A stretch of DNA of 64,000 nt, taken from assembly GCF_003813775.1 (NCBI RefSeq), contig NZ_RPDH01000001.1, positions 62,001-126,000 on the forward strand, in the 5' to 3' direction. Below are positions 34,862 to 44,205 of the stretch, piece by piece; positions within the stretch are counted from its first letter, which is position 1, and every line of letters starts with the position of its first letter. The notes beneath the pieces were generated by a model that was not told the origin of the DNA, did not search any database, and saw nothing but the letters and a program-made list of their open reading frames with translations. The position numbers and the translations under genes are program-made. Origin of the DNA: Chitinophaga lutea (GTDB lineage: Bacteria; Bacteroidota; Bacteroidia; Chitinophagales; Chitinophagaceae).

Positions 34862-36226
34862 TTAGTGCTTCTCCTTTATGACAAGCACCTCAAAAGGTAT
34901 AATCTCTTCCTCTATCAACAACCCATATTTTGATAATTCAGATCTAATCTCGCCAATATCTGGTTTCATCATATTTAGACTAATCTCCAAATCGACAGGA
35001 TAGTCAATTCCAGTTTTGTCCACAATCGGCTTACCCAAATTATTTAAATTGAGCATTTCAACAAGTTCAGAAATTTTTTTGTTTTGTATTCCATCAAAAT
35101 AATCAAATTTTGTTTTTCGGGGCGTATGTATAAATCTGGATTCTCCTCCCGATGTCCTCATTAAAACCGTACTTCCTTGCCTGATTACATAACACGGGGT
35201 TGGGCGATATTCCATCTTCCCTGTTACAGAAAAGACTCTGTTCAAATCTGATAACATGTTCTCATAAAAGGCCAAATACAGAACACTTTCAGGTAAGATC
35301 AATTCATATGTATACATATTATCAGACATCCAGTCCTCCAATAGATCATACCCAAATTTTTTAAATTCTTCCTTATGTTGCATTGGATTAATGTACCTGG
35401 TTGAATCAGATAGTTCCATTGAATATATATAAGGATTAAAAATTGAATATTTCCTTTTAAATGCAGCAATCAAATACAGTTCCTTAATGCTAGCTTTATT
35501 AACAAGTATCCGCCTAACTTTCGGGTTCAAGACATGGGCAGGGAAAATCGGTTCAGCATAGATAGCTCCTGGAGTTGATAAATCTGACTTTTCCAATATA
35601 GATCGATAAATGAAGTTATTCTCATTTCCTCGATCTAATTCTTTTGCAACATCAAAATTCATACTATCGACTTTCCTTACAAATCGAAAAGATCTACCAC
35701 TTATCGCTGCTTCTATATTTTCAGCTGTAATGTAATTCCCTCCGGTAATTGCAAAAACAGTTCCCTTACTATCAATCCAGACAACGTGTGGTTTCCCTTG
35801 GTGAGGAAACATCTTAACCCCTAATAAACTATCTCCTATAATCATTGGAATTTGCAAACTCCTTAAATCCGGTCTTTTTTTAAAAAAGGAATCTACAGTA
35901 TGGCCACTTGATTCAGTAACCATAATAATCTCCAGATCCTCTTTGTATATCTTCCGAAGTGAATCCGTCCTTCGCATACTTGCCACGCAATAAGAACAAT
36001 ATGGCCCCCAAAAATCAATAATCAGCACCCTATTTTTATAAAAACTCGATAATTTGTTGGGCTCCTTTTCGGAATCCATAGGAGTTCCATAATTATAAAA
36101 ACTACCCATAACTATATTTGGCATTTTCTCCCCAATATCGATTGGCCGAGGAGTATCAGCCATTTGTCCTCGCGCAATCACGCAAAACAAAAAGCATTGG
36201 AAAAATGCTATACTGCGAATAATCAT
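34862..36226 (-). CDS. TlpA/redoxin-like exported protein
   Basis: This 454-residue protein has a signal peptide and a thioredoxin-like domain with the active-site motif WGPYCSYC (Cys77 and Cys80) after VLIIDFW, followed by KPHVVWIDSKG, which carries the position of the cis-Pro region. The C-terminal half, about 250 residues, is a domain often seen after TlpA modules in Bacteroidota and not assigned a function. It is downstream of SusD on the same strand with a 361-bp gap and converges with the cysteine-peptide genes. It probably reduces or isomerises disulfides in the periplasm; coupling to the peptides is an inference. Confidence 0.85.
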   Translation of the reverse strand: MIIRSIAFFQCFLFCVIARGQMADTPRPIDIGEKMPNIVMGSFYNYGTPMDSEKEPNKLSSFYKNRVLIIDFWGPYCSYCVASMRRTDSLRKIYKEDLEIIMVTESSGHTVDSFFKKRPDLRSLQIPMIIGDSLLGVKMFPHQGKPHVVWIDSKGTVFAITGGNYITAENIEAAISGRSFRFVRKVDSMNFDVAKELDRGNENNFIYRSILEKSDLSTPGAIYAEPIFPAHVLNPKVRRILVNKASIKELYLIAAFKRKYSIFNPYIYSMELSDSTRYINPMQHKEEFKKFGYDLLEDWMSDNMYTYELILPESVLYLAFYENMLSDLNRVFSVTGKMEYRPTPCYVIRQGSTVLMRTSGGESRFIHTPRKTKFDYFDGIQNKKISELVEMLNLNNLGKPIVDKTGIDYPVDLEISLNMMKPDIGEIRSELSKYGLLIEEEIIPFEVLVIKEKH

Positions 36227-36587
36227 ATTCTAAATTTTAACTCTCAATTAACGGTATTTTCGCCCCTACAATTTTGATAGACCTCTATGCTTTAGCCCGT
36301 TCCGATGCGCCGTCGCGCTATCTTCTGAACCAGCAACCACGATGTGTCAAAAAGACGCGAATCTTTCTTCATATATTAGATATCTTGACATTTTTTTTGG
36401 GTGAATTATTAGTTCATTCATTTGTCAAAAAAAGTCATTTCAACCAGTTTCTTTAATTGACAGAGTTCGCTACCAAAAAAATGGCTAATAGATATAGTAA
36501 TTCGCTTTGTGGGAGCCGCAATTAAGGAGTCAAAACCGTTTCAAATGTTTGCTTCATGCAACCATTAGATGAAATAGCCAATAAGTC
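36227..36587. other. Gap between SusD and the TlpA-like gene
   Basis: This 361-bp AT-rich stretch holds no supported gene and no strong hairpin. A 60-codon plus-strand frame at 36274-36456 has no support. Confidence 0.5.
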
Positions 36588-37931
36588 TTAATTATAGCCC
36601 CTATTCTGTACCAATGAAGGATTTCGACCGATTTCCTCTAGGGGAATCGGGAACAATTCAGCCTCAGTCGTCCAGGTAGGCTTAACCTTCTTCATAACGT
36701 GGTCAATTTGTCCTGTTCGTTTCAGGTCAAAGAATCTCAACCAACCTTCAACAAAAAATTCCTTTCTTCTTTCTTTGAATATTATAGCCAAGCAGTCTTC
36801 CTTTGAAAGAATAGAATCCATGGGCTTAACATTTGCTCTCGCTCGAACAACATTTATATCTCTCGCAGCATCACCCATTTTACCGAGCTGAGCCGTTGCC
36901 TCAGCCCTGACAAGGTACATCTCACTCGCTCGTTGAATTATCAAATACTCCCCATTTGTTCCAGATGTAACTGTGCGATTTCGATACTTATACGGATATC
37001 TATATGTCTTCGAGCCAATAGACACATCTTTGATCCAACTTCTCCTCCTTTCATCGGCAGTATCAAATGACATAATCAAAGAATCCGTTATTGAAAATGT
37101 AGGTACTGTATTTGCTGTGCTCGGAACAAGCGCTCCACCCAAACTTGTAAAACCGCCTTGATTCCAAATCTGGAGAATAGTTTCTTTACTTCCCTTAAAA
37201 AAGGCTGTCGAAGCCATGGGTAAAGGAGTAAAAAAGCCAGAATTAATAATCGAACTTGCCTCTAATTCTGCATTACTCCAATCACCCAATGTTAGGTAAA
37301 CTCTAGCAAGGAGAGCAATCGCCGCCCATTTTGTAGCCCGAGCTCTTTCCTCCCCTGGATATTGTTCTTTTAGCAGAATTTTAGCGATTTTTAAATCGGA
37401 AAGGATAAACTTATATACTTCCTTCGCTTCTGTTCTTGGAGCATTTAACCCAAAGCGAATGTCGCTCGAGTTGATCAATGGAACATCCCCCCAGATATTG
37501 ACTAGATGAAAATATTGAAAGGCGCGAACAAATCTAGCCTCTCCTTCTGCTCTCGCCCTAACAGTATCCGAAAGGAGCAGATTATCTGGTACATTTTCAA
37601 TAATCACGTTTGCTTGATAAATTCCTGCATATAGCTTTTTCCATAAAGAATACACAAAGGTGTTATTAGATGGAATAATGCTGCTTGAATACACAAGCGC
37701 CTCTGCAGCAGAAGTATTAGGTAAGATTTCGTCTACATACAGCCCTATATATGGCAAATAAACATCATTAAAATTAATAGTACTATAGAGGCCGGAGGAT
37801 GCGGAACTCACACTTGCGTCGCTAGAAAAAACGAGGTCCTTCGAAAGTCGATCTTGTGGTATATCAATATCCAATAACTTATTACAGCCGACGAAAAAAA
37901 ATATAGATACAGTAAAAAATAATCGCTTCAT
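36588..37931 (-). CDS. SusD/RagB-family outer-membrane lipoprotein (locus C)
   Basis: The start is taken at MKRLFF because it lies 11 bp after SusC and gives a good lipobox (FFVGC, Cys16); the frame is open 14 codons further but would overlap SusC. The protein has about 447 residues, with the SusD segments DKDLVFSSDASVSSASSGLY-like near the start and YLVRAEATAQLGKM and RRKEFFVEGWLRFFDLKR near the end. It should pair with the SusC protein encoded just upstream. GC content is far lower than in loci A and B. Confidence 0.92.
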   Translation of the reverse strand: MKRLFFTVSIFFFVGCNKLLDIDIPQDRLSKDLVFSSDASVSSASSGLYSTINFNDVYLPYIGLYVDEILPNTSAAEALVYSSSIIPSNNTFVYSLWKKLYAGIYQANVIIENVPDNLLLSDTVRARAEGEARFVRAFQYFHLVNIWGDVPLINSSDIRFGLNAPRTEAKEVYKFILSDLKIAKILLKEQYPGEERARATKWAAIALLARVYLTLGDWSNAELEASSIINSGFFTPLPMASTAFFKGSKETILQIWNQGGFTSLGGALVPSTANTVPTFSITDSLIMSFDTADERRRSWIKDVSIGSKTYRYPYKYRNRTVTSGTNGEYLIIQRASEMYLVRAEATAQLGKMGDAARDINVVRARANVKPMDSILSKEDCLAIIFKERRKEFFVEGWLRFFDLKRTGQIDHVMKKVKPTWTTEAELFPIPLEEIGRNPSLVQNRGYN

Positions 37932-37942
37932 TTTTCGCGAAT

Positions 37943-40900
37943 TTATAAAGTTATTTGAAATCCAGCGGCCCATGTTCTAAGAACCGGAACAGTTAAGTTG
38001 AGACCGTTTACTGTTTCCGGATCTACGTCTTTTGCAATAGAAAATGTTGCGACATTCTGCCCCTCAGCATATATCCGAAGCTTCTGAATTTTTATTTTAT
38101 TCGTTAAGCTAGAAGGAAACGAGTAACTCATCGAAATATTCTTCAATCGAACAAATGATGCATCGATTAACTGCATTGATGAATTTCTTAAGCTTTGAAT
38201 TGCATTGTAAGCCGTGGTTCCGCTTTTCACAGTTGCACGTTGAATATCGGTAATATCACCTGGACTTCTCCATCTGGACAAAACATTAGCGTATGAATTA
38301 GAACTTGAATTGGGTGGTGTTCCAGTAAGGAGTAAATTATCAAGAGCATCTTGTTTAACAAATTGGAAGAAAAGACTGAATTGAACCCCCTTATAAGCCA
38401 AGTTATTCTCTAGTCCCCCAAAATACTGTGGACTTATCTTCCCCACTGGTATATAGTCATCAGGAAAGGACAACTTTCCGTCCTTATTAACATCCTCAAA
38501 TGCTGCTACTCCAGTTTGAGAATTTATCCCCATGAATCGTAATCTTTTCACCACACTGAGATCCTCCCCAACTACGTATGTGTTGGCGTAACTTGAATAT
38601 TTAATATTCGGAAATGATCTTAGTACATTTTTTTGAAATGTTACATTAAAGGAAGTAGTCCACAGAAATCCATTTGAATTTATATTTGTCGACGAAACAT
38701 CGATCTCCCATCCTCGATTAACAATAACTGCTGGCAAATTTGCTTGATAGCTTCCAAAACCCGAGCTAAAAGGAACAGGGTAAGCAACCAATTGATTTGT
38801 ACTCCTATTAAAGTAACTTGCTATAGTTAAAAAGATGCGCTCCTTACAAAATCCCAATTCCAACGCCGTTTCAAACTTTTTATTTGCCTCCCAACCATAT
38901 TCCGCGTTTGCAAGAAGGCTCGGTTGCAAAGTCGCCGCTCCGAGATACTGCATCCCAGAACTGTAAGTAGCAAGATATTGATAGTTGCCGATTTGATCAT
39001 TCCCTGTAACTCCATAGCTAGCTCTTAGCTTTCCAAAAGAAAGAAGGCTTCTAAAATCTCTTACGAACTCTTCATTTGAAAAAACCCAACCGGCACCAAG
39101 TGCCCAAAAATTTCCATATCGATTATCCTTTCCGAATCTTGTAGATCCATCTCTTCTAAAATTAGCGCTGATTAAATATTTAGCATTATATATGTAGTTA
39201 ATACGTCCAAAACCAGACAAATATTTATACTCCGACCTTATATTTGTTGCATATTCTACATTTCCAGCATATCCAATATTCTCTAAAAGAGTTTCATTTG
39301 AATAATTAGTACCCTTGACTGCATTATTTCGAGATACATTGTGCTGCAATGTGCCACCAATCAGAACTTTGAAATTATTCCTCTTAATTTGAGTAGAATA
39401 TTCAGCTTGTGGTTCCAATAGGTAATTAGTATTTCTCCCATTACCAAAAGAAGCTGAACTAACGGGGCTTAACACAGGCCATTGCGAAGATTTTGGCAAA
39501 GTAGACATCAGATCCATATTTAAACGTGAATACCCTCCACTTAACTTCAAATTTAGACCAGGCACAACGGTATATCGAAGAGACAAATTAGCAATAAGAT
39601 TATCCGTCTCGGAATTTGATTTCTGCTTTAACCATGCGACAGGATTAAGTGGAATTTCCCAATTCAATGAACCATCCATATTATAAATGGGGTAATTTGG
39701 AGCGAGGGAGGCAATGCCAACTGCATCAATATTTCGTATCAATGTATTTTTATCAGCACTAAAGCTAACGGTTAGGCCAATTTGAAAGTTTGAATTGATA
39801 CTCGTGTGATTTAAATTTAAATGGCTTCCGAGCCTTTTGTATTTCTGTTCACCAGGTAAAATAGTTCCTTCTCTTCTGTAATTTAAGCCGATAGAAAAAT
39901 TGGTTTGCTTATTTCCTCCTGTAAGAGAAAGTTCGTACTGATTGATTGGAGCAGTTCCTCCGAGAATATAGTCAAACCAGTCAGTCTGGTGCGTAGTATC
40001 CCACAGAACAAGATCTGGAGCCAGGGCCCTAGTAGGCATTAAAGTATCGTTCCTAAACCCCTCCCGCCGAAGTTCAAGAAATTGATTCAAGTCCAAAAAT
40101 TTCGGTTTCCGGGCAATTTTACTAAATCCAATATAGGAATTGAAATTTAAAGTAGTCCTCCCAGGCTTGCCCTTTTTTGTTGTAATAAGAACAATTCCAT
40201 TTGCCCCTCGACTACCATAAATAGCCGTTGCATCAGCATCCTTAAGCACTTCAATACTCTCAATCTCCGATGGAGGAATGCTATTTAACGGGCTTACAGG
40301 TCCATTAATGGTTGTGAACTCCGGATTAAATGTATTTAGTGGAGTGGATGTAAACGGCACACCATCAACAATGTATAAAGGCTCCGTCCCAGCAGCGATC
40401 GAGCCTTTACCTCGAATTACCACTTTAACATTCCCACCCGGTAACCCATTTTGAGTTGTAATAAACGCACCCGACACACGGCCCTGAAGGGTAGATATGG
40501 GGTTTGAAACCGGCTGCCTCGAGATTTCTTCGCTACTAACTTTAGAAACCGAACCGGTATTAAAACGACGCGAGGTATTACCATATCCAATTACAATTGT
40601 TTCATCAAGGGAACCTATTTCCCTATTCAAACGTACGGAAAACACCTCACGCGGTCTCACTTTTAACTCCTGACTTGCATATCCCGTATAGCTAACAATC
40701 ACAATGGCTCCCGCATCTCCATCCTTTAGGACAAATTGGCCATTTGAGTTTGTTACAGTTCCAATATTCGTCCCCTTAATCAATACTGTTGCGCCAACCA
40801 TAGGTAATCCTTCATCAGATATTACAGTACCCTTTATCAACGGCTTGGAAATCGTATCATAAATTGGCGACTCTATCATATTTTTTTGAGGCGTCTGTAT

Positions 40901-41233
40901 CCTTTGAGGAAATAAGACTATTCCCCCGTCCGTATTCTTCCAAGATAGCCTTCTCCCTTTAAGGATAACAGATAAGGCCTCATCAATTGATGCTTTCTTA
41001 AGAGAGACATTTGGTAGAATATCGTGTCCGTCAAGATCCTTTATTGCATAATAGAATGCAACACCTGCTTGTGCTTCGATTTTTCTTAATACAGCTTCAA
41101 TAGAAATATTACTTTCATTAATTGTAATGCGAGCGCTATCCTGACTGGCCGTTGCATTAATAGATAGTGAAATAAAAAAAGACAAACCCAGCATAAGCCT
41201 GCGCCTAAATTGAATTGATAAAATAGCCTTCAT
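37943..41233 (-). CDS. SusC-family TonB-dependent transporter with STN domain (locus C)
   Basis: The start is the ATG at 41233; its bases overlap the stop of a 103-codon ORF as ATGA. The protein has about 1096 residues: signal peptide, STN domain (INESNISIEAVLRKIEAQAG), carboxypeptidase-like domain (IKGTVISDEGLPMVGATVLI), plug (ETIVIGYGNTSRRF, IEVLKDADATAIYGSRGANG) and barrel. The STN domain predicts signalling through a FecR, but no FecR gene lies in the usual place; the nearest is at 42749-43876. It is AT-rich, so probably acquired with its SusD. The substrate is unknown; the thioredoxin-like and peptide genes nearby suggest something other than a sugar. Confidence 0.93.
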   Translation of the reverse strand: MKAILSIQFRRRLMLGLSFFISLSINATASQDSARITINESNISIEAVLRKIEAQAGVAFYYAIKDLDGHDILPNVSLKKASIDEALSVILKGRRLSWKNTDGGIVLFPQRIQTPQKNMIESPIYDTISKPLIKGTVISDEGLPMVGATVLIKGTNIGTVTNSNGQFVLKDGDAGAIVIVSYTGYASQELKVRPREVFSVRLNREIGSLDETIVIGYGNTSRRFNTGSVSKVSSEEISRQPVSNPISTLQGRVSGAFITTQNGLPGGNVKVVIRGKGSIAAGTEPLYIVDGVPFTSTPLNTFNPEFTTINGPVSPLNSIPPSEIESIEVLKDADATAIYGSRGANGIVLITTKKGKPGRTTLNFNSYIGFSKIARKPKFLDLNQFLELRREGFRNDTLMPTRALAPDLVLWDTTHQTDWFDYILGGTAPINQYELSLTGGNKQTNFSIGLNYRREGTILPGEQKYKRLGSHLNLNHTSINSNFQIGLTVSFSADKNTLIRNIDAVGIASLAPNYPIYNMDGSLNWEIPLNPVAWLKQKSNSETDNLIANLSLRYTVVPGLNLKLSGGYSRLNMDLMSTLPKSSQWPVLSPVSSASFGNGRNTNYLLEPQAEYSTQIKRNNFKVLIGGTLQHNVSRNNAVKGTNYSNETLLENIGYAGNVEYATNIRSEYKYLSGFGRINYIYNAKYLISANFRRDGSTRFGKDNRYGNFWALGAGWVFSNEEFVRDFRSLLSFGKLRASYGVTGNDQIGNYQYLATYSSGMQYLGAATLQPSLLANAEYGWEANKKFETALELGFCKERIFLTIASYFNRSTNQLVAYPVPFSSGFGSYQANLPAVIVNRGWEIDVSSTNINSNGFLWTTSFNVTFQKNVLRSFPNIKYSSYANTYVVGEDLSVVKRLRFMGINSQTGVAAFEDVNKDGKLSFPDDYIPVGKISPQYFGGLENNLAYKGVQFSLFFQFVKQDALDNLLLTGTPPNSSSNSYANVLSRWRSPGDITDIQRATVKSGTTAYNAIQSLRNSSMQLIDASFVRLKNISMSYSFPSSLTNKIKIQKLRIYAEGQNVATFSIAKDVDPETVNGLNLTVPVLRTWAAGFQITL

Positions 41234-41541
41234 AAACAATTCATTTGATTATTAGAACGAATAATCATACAACGAGGCAACAACGCCAAATGCATCGAAC
41301 AATCATTTTCCAATATAACATGGTTTTCTTCCTTAGATTCGGATTCATAAACGAATACGGAGCCATCCAGAACAATTCCGTTTATCGACTTATCCCCTTC
41401 CACATTTGGATTGCCCAAGAAAAGTTTTTTTCTTACTCCTGGATCCTGCTGGAGTATAAACGCAACCTGACATATAAGTACAGTAACGAAAATGAGAAGC
41501 CGTTTCCCTTTCAAGGAACTAATACTGTAAGGAGATTCCAT
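41230..41541 (-). CDS. 103-residue ORF overlapping the susC start (locus C)
   Basis: The protein has one membrane segment (RLLIFVTVLICQVAFIL) and a polar C-terminal part. The stop overlaps the SusC ATG in an ATGA arrangement, which is typical of translational coupling, and the start is an ATG 158 bp after the sigma gene. It occupies the place where FecR is expected, but it has no FecR motifs and I recognise no family. It could be a short anti-sigma-like membrane protein or a chance frame. Confidence 0.45.
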   Translation of the reverse strand: MESPYSISSLKGKRLLIFVTVLICQVAFILQQDPGVRKKLFLGNPNVEGDKSINGIVLDGSVFVYESESKEENHVILENDCSMHLALLPRCMIIRSNNQMNCL

Positions 41542-41699
41542 TCTAAAAATGTTTAGTAGCTAGTCTGAGTTCGATTTATCATTAGATTAAGCTCCTTGGT
41601 ATTTGGGGTGAATGTTTTCTAACAAATTTTTAAAATACTGAAAAAACAGCAAGAAAACACCACTCATTAACAAGATTTAGCTAACAATTTAGCACATTC

Positions 41700-42302
41700 C
41701 TATAAATCGAAACTTCCTGTAAATACAATCACTAAAGCCACTTGGAGAATCGTCTGGAGGTACGCCTGGTACTTTTCAATGTTCTTCCGCGCCAGCCGCA
41801 AATGCGTTTTGACGGTATTTCTGCTGACTTTCATAATGGAAGCAATTTCTTTGTAACAACACTTTTCGATGTGGGCCAACCGCATGGCGGTCTGCTGCTG
41901 GTCGCTCAGAGAGGAAAGGATCTTATCGAGCAGGCTTTTCTCGTACTCCTCGATCGCAGGCTGATAGGTAACCGGCTCCCCGGAGTTGGGGAACGCAGCA
42001 TGCTCTTCTCTGAAAAATTGCAATTGGTTTCTTTTGATGCGCTTCTGCTTGTCCAGGTAAATAATGCATAGGTTATGAATACCCTTTTGCAGATAGTATT
42101 TCAGATTGACCACCTGGCCCCACTTCGAAAACCGGAGCACGTGGTTCACAAAAAAGTCCTGCACAAGCTCTTCCGCCTCCTGCCTGTTCTGCAGTATCTG
42201 GTATGCCTTCGCATATAATAATTTTGCGTACTTTCGGTACACTTCGCTGTAGGCCTCCTGTCTTTTTTTTATTAGCCCTTCCAATAATAATACATCTTCC
42301 AT
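41700..42302 (-). CDS. ECF RNA polymerase sigma factor (locus C)
   Basis: This 200-residue protein has region 2 (YSEVYRKYAKLLYAKAYQIL, AEELVQDFFVNHVLRFSKW) and a region 4 helix-turn-helix (CCYKEIASIMKVSRNTVKTHL). The end is hydrophobic (ILQVALVIVFTGSFDL), like the tail of the sigma factor in locus A. It should control the SusCD pair downstream. No FecR gene follows it; the FecR upstream is separated by a terminator. Confidence 0.92.
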   Translation of the reverse strand: MEDVLLLEGLIKKRQEAYSEVYRKYAKLLYAKAYQILQNRQEAEELVQDFFVNHVLRFSKWGQVVNLKYYLQKGIHNLCIIYLDKQKRIKRNQLQFFREEHAAFPNSGEPVTYQPAIEEYEKSLLDKILSSLSDQQQTAMRLAHIEKCCYKEIASIMKVSRNTVKTHLRLARKNIEKYQAYLQTILQVALVIVFTGSFDL

Positions 42303-42510
42303 ACCCTGAATACGAGGTTAGATTTTAGTTAATTGAGGGCCGCCATAACCGGATGAAAAATCCGATAAATGAACTCATAGATTGTTTTTGGCGCGCATTT
42401 TTGTCTGAAGGGCTATTTTGAAAGAGAAACGAGTCGATGCTGGTCCGTTTTTCTACAACAATGAATATTGTAAAATGTACCTGCAATATGTTAATTTGAT
42501 CCGGAAGATG

Positions 42511-42531
42511 TTGTTAAGCGAACGTTAACAA
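42511..42531. repeat. Inverted repeat upstream of the sigma gene of locus C
   Basis: TTGTTAA and TTAACAA are separated by GCGAACG. It lies about 210 bp before the sigma start and could be an operator. Confidence 0.3.
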
Positions 42532-42656
42532 TTCATTCGCAAACTTGATTGTATTTATTAGAAAGTCCGCTACAGCAGGGCGTTTCATCCGGTTGTGGAA
42601 AAGTATTTTAAAAATAAAGTGGGTTCGTTTCACCCCGTTTTGGGGCCGTTTTTAAC

Positions 42657-42684
42657 AAAAATACCGGGCCTGGAAAGGCCCGGT
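42657..42684 (-). terminator. Intrinsic terminator after the isolated FecR gene
   Basis: On the minus strand ACCGGGCCT pairs with AGGCCCGGT (9 bp, loop TTCC) and is followed by ATTTTTG. It separates FecR from the downstream sigma factor. Confidence 0.85.
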
Positions 42685-42748
42685 TTCTATTTATGTGCTA
42701 AATGTACTTAAAGAGCGATCAGGGATAGACTCCCTGCTCAAGCGTTAT

Positions 42749-43876
42749 TTATTTGCAATGTAATACACCATTGTTCCAATATAATTGTACCTCGCCCGTC
42801 TCGTTCACGTTGTCAATGAACGTCTGCAATGGCCGCCCGCGGAACAGCTTCACACGGAAACGCTGTTCCCCCGCAGCGGCATTGTCCATCACCACCTTCA
42901 CATCATGCCAGCGCTCCACCATGGCGGCAATCTCCCGCATAGGCCGGTCAGCAAAATAATAGGTGCCGCTCCGCCAGGCAATCATGTCAGCATTCAAAGG
43001 CTGCACCCTGATCTCCTCCATCCCATGCACCACCGCCTCGGTCCCGGGCCTCAGTTCCACCCGGCGCTCGTCTGCCGACACAGCCACTTTCCCGCTCACC
43101 AGCGACGTGGTGATGATCCCCTGGTTATAGGCATTCACATTAAACTCCGTACCCAGCACCGTAATACTGGTACTGCTGGTATGCACGACAAAAGGTTTCC
43201 CTGCATCCTGCGCCACCTTGAAGTAAGCTTCACCCTTTATATACACTTCCCGCTTTGCATCCGTAAAATGGAACGGGAATTTTATCTCTGATAAACTGTT
43301 GAGCCAAACAATCGTCCCGTCTGCCAGCTTCACCTGGAAGTCCAGTTTAGGCGGCACCGTGAGGGTGTTCCAGCCACCGGCCGCTTCCCCCTCGCCGCTG
43401 TACTCCAGTACCCGGTTATTGGCGGTCAGCGTAGCGGCGTCGAGGTTAATGGTCTGACGGCCGCTGTCGCTCAGCGCGATCTTCTTGCCATCGGCCAGCT
43501 TCAGCGTAACACCATTGGCCGGCCCGTCTCCGTTCGCGGCCAGGACGGCTTCTTCGCTGCCTCCGGGTTTCAGCAGCAACCAGGCAACGCCCAGCAACAC
43601 CAGTACCACCGCTGCCGCACTGCTCCACACCTGCCGGCGCCTGCGGCTACGCTGAACAGCTACCTCATGTTCGATATACGCAAGGTTGCGGTTCACGTCG
43701 AAAGCTTCCATCGCTTCCATCGCTTCCCCCTTGGGCACATCCCGCTGCAGCTCTTCGCGCATCTCCCGCACCTCCTCACTCGTGGCAAGCAAAGCATTCA
43801 GCTCCTCCTGCTCTTCCGGTGAAAGAAGGCCGTAGTGTTCCTTGAGAAGTAGTTCCTGAATATATTCTTTATCCAT
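42749..43876 (-). CDS. FecR-family anti-sigma factor, isolated
   Basis: This 375-residue protein has a cytoplasmic helical region (HYGLLSPEEQEELNALL), a membrane segment (VWSSAAAVVLVLLGVAWLLL), a FecR domain (LDFQVKLADGTIVWLNSLSE, GEAYFKVA, VLGTEFNVNAY) and a C-terminal DUF4974 domain. Its DNA is GC-rich like loci A and B. It stands alone: no sigma gene directly upstream, and a terminator before the AT-rich sigma factor of locus C. It may be the remainder of a locus that was interrupted by the accessory DNA, or it may control the locus C sigma factor from a separate transcript. Confidence 0.9.
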   Translation of the reverse strand: MDKEYIQELLLKEHYGLLSPEEQEELNALLATSEEVREMREELQRDVPKGEAMEAMEAFDVNRNLAYIEHEVAVQRSRRRRQVWSSAAAVVLVLLGVAWLLLKPGGSEEAVLAANGDGPANGVTLKLADGKKIALSDSGRQTINLDAATLTANNRVLEYSGEGEAAGGWNTLTVPPKLDFQVKLADGTIVWLNSLSEIKFPFHFTDAKREVYIKGEAYFKVAQDAGKPFVVHTSSTSITVLGTEFNVNAYNQGIITTSLVSGKVAVSADERRVELRPGTEAVVHGMEEIRVQPLNADMIAWRSGTYYFADRPMREIAAMVERWHDVKVVMDNAAAGEQRFRVKLFRGRPLQTFIDNVNETGEVQLYWNNGVLHCK

Positions 43877-44205
43877 AATCTAAAGCTGCTCTGTACTATG
43901 ACGCTATTTTGAAGTGTACAGGGTGAACGACAAAGGAAAGTCTTTTTTTAAATTTACAGTCATCCAACGTAAAAATTCACACAAACAGCTTTGTGTTGTT
44001 GCAGCAATGAATTGACAGTGAAATCATTAACAGATGAGGTACAAACTTGTTAGTTGACAAAAAAATGTAGACGTGGGATAATTTTCTTTTGTTAAGGCAA
44101 TTTAACCGATTCACCGCTTTCAACTATCCTGCTCCCTCCTGCCCGTTCCTTTTGGCCGTAAATTTGTGCCAACACCGCTATTATTCACCGTCAAACAGCG
44201 AAGTA
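43877..44205. other. Divergent intergenic region
   Basis: This 329-bp gap between FecR and the VOC gene holds the VOC promoter box at 44159-44166. No gene is seen. Confidence 0.6.
44159..44166 (+). promoter_or_regulatory. -7 promoter box (TAAATTTG) of the VOC gene
   Basis: This is a full match to the Bacteroidota TAnnTTTG element, 39 bp before the start codon. The -33 element is weak. Confidence 0.55.

Larger units (their letters stand above)
42303..42748. other. Gap between the FecR gene and the locus C sigma gene
   Basis: This 446-bp AT-rich stretch holds a terminator for FecR (42657-42684) and a 7-bp inverted repeat (42511-42531). No gene is seen. Confidence 0.65.

Noticed and set aside
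36274..36456. 60-codon plus-strand frame in the gap between SusD and the TlpA-like gene
   Set aside because: No ribosome-binding or promoter signal, and no family; long frames of this size are expected by chance.
41245..41556. Plus-strand 103-codon frame opposite the small ORF of locus C
   Set aside because: It lies antisense to a frame that is coupled to SusC by an ATGA overlap; no independent support.
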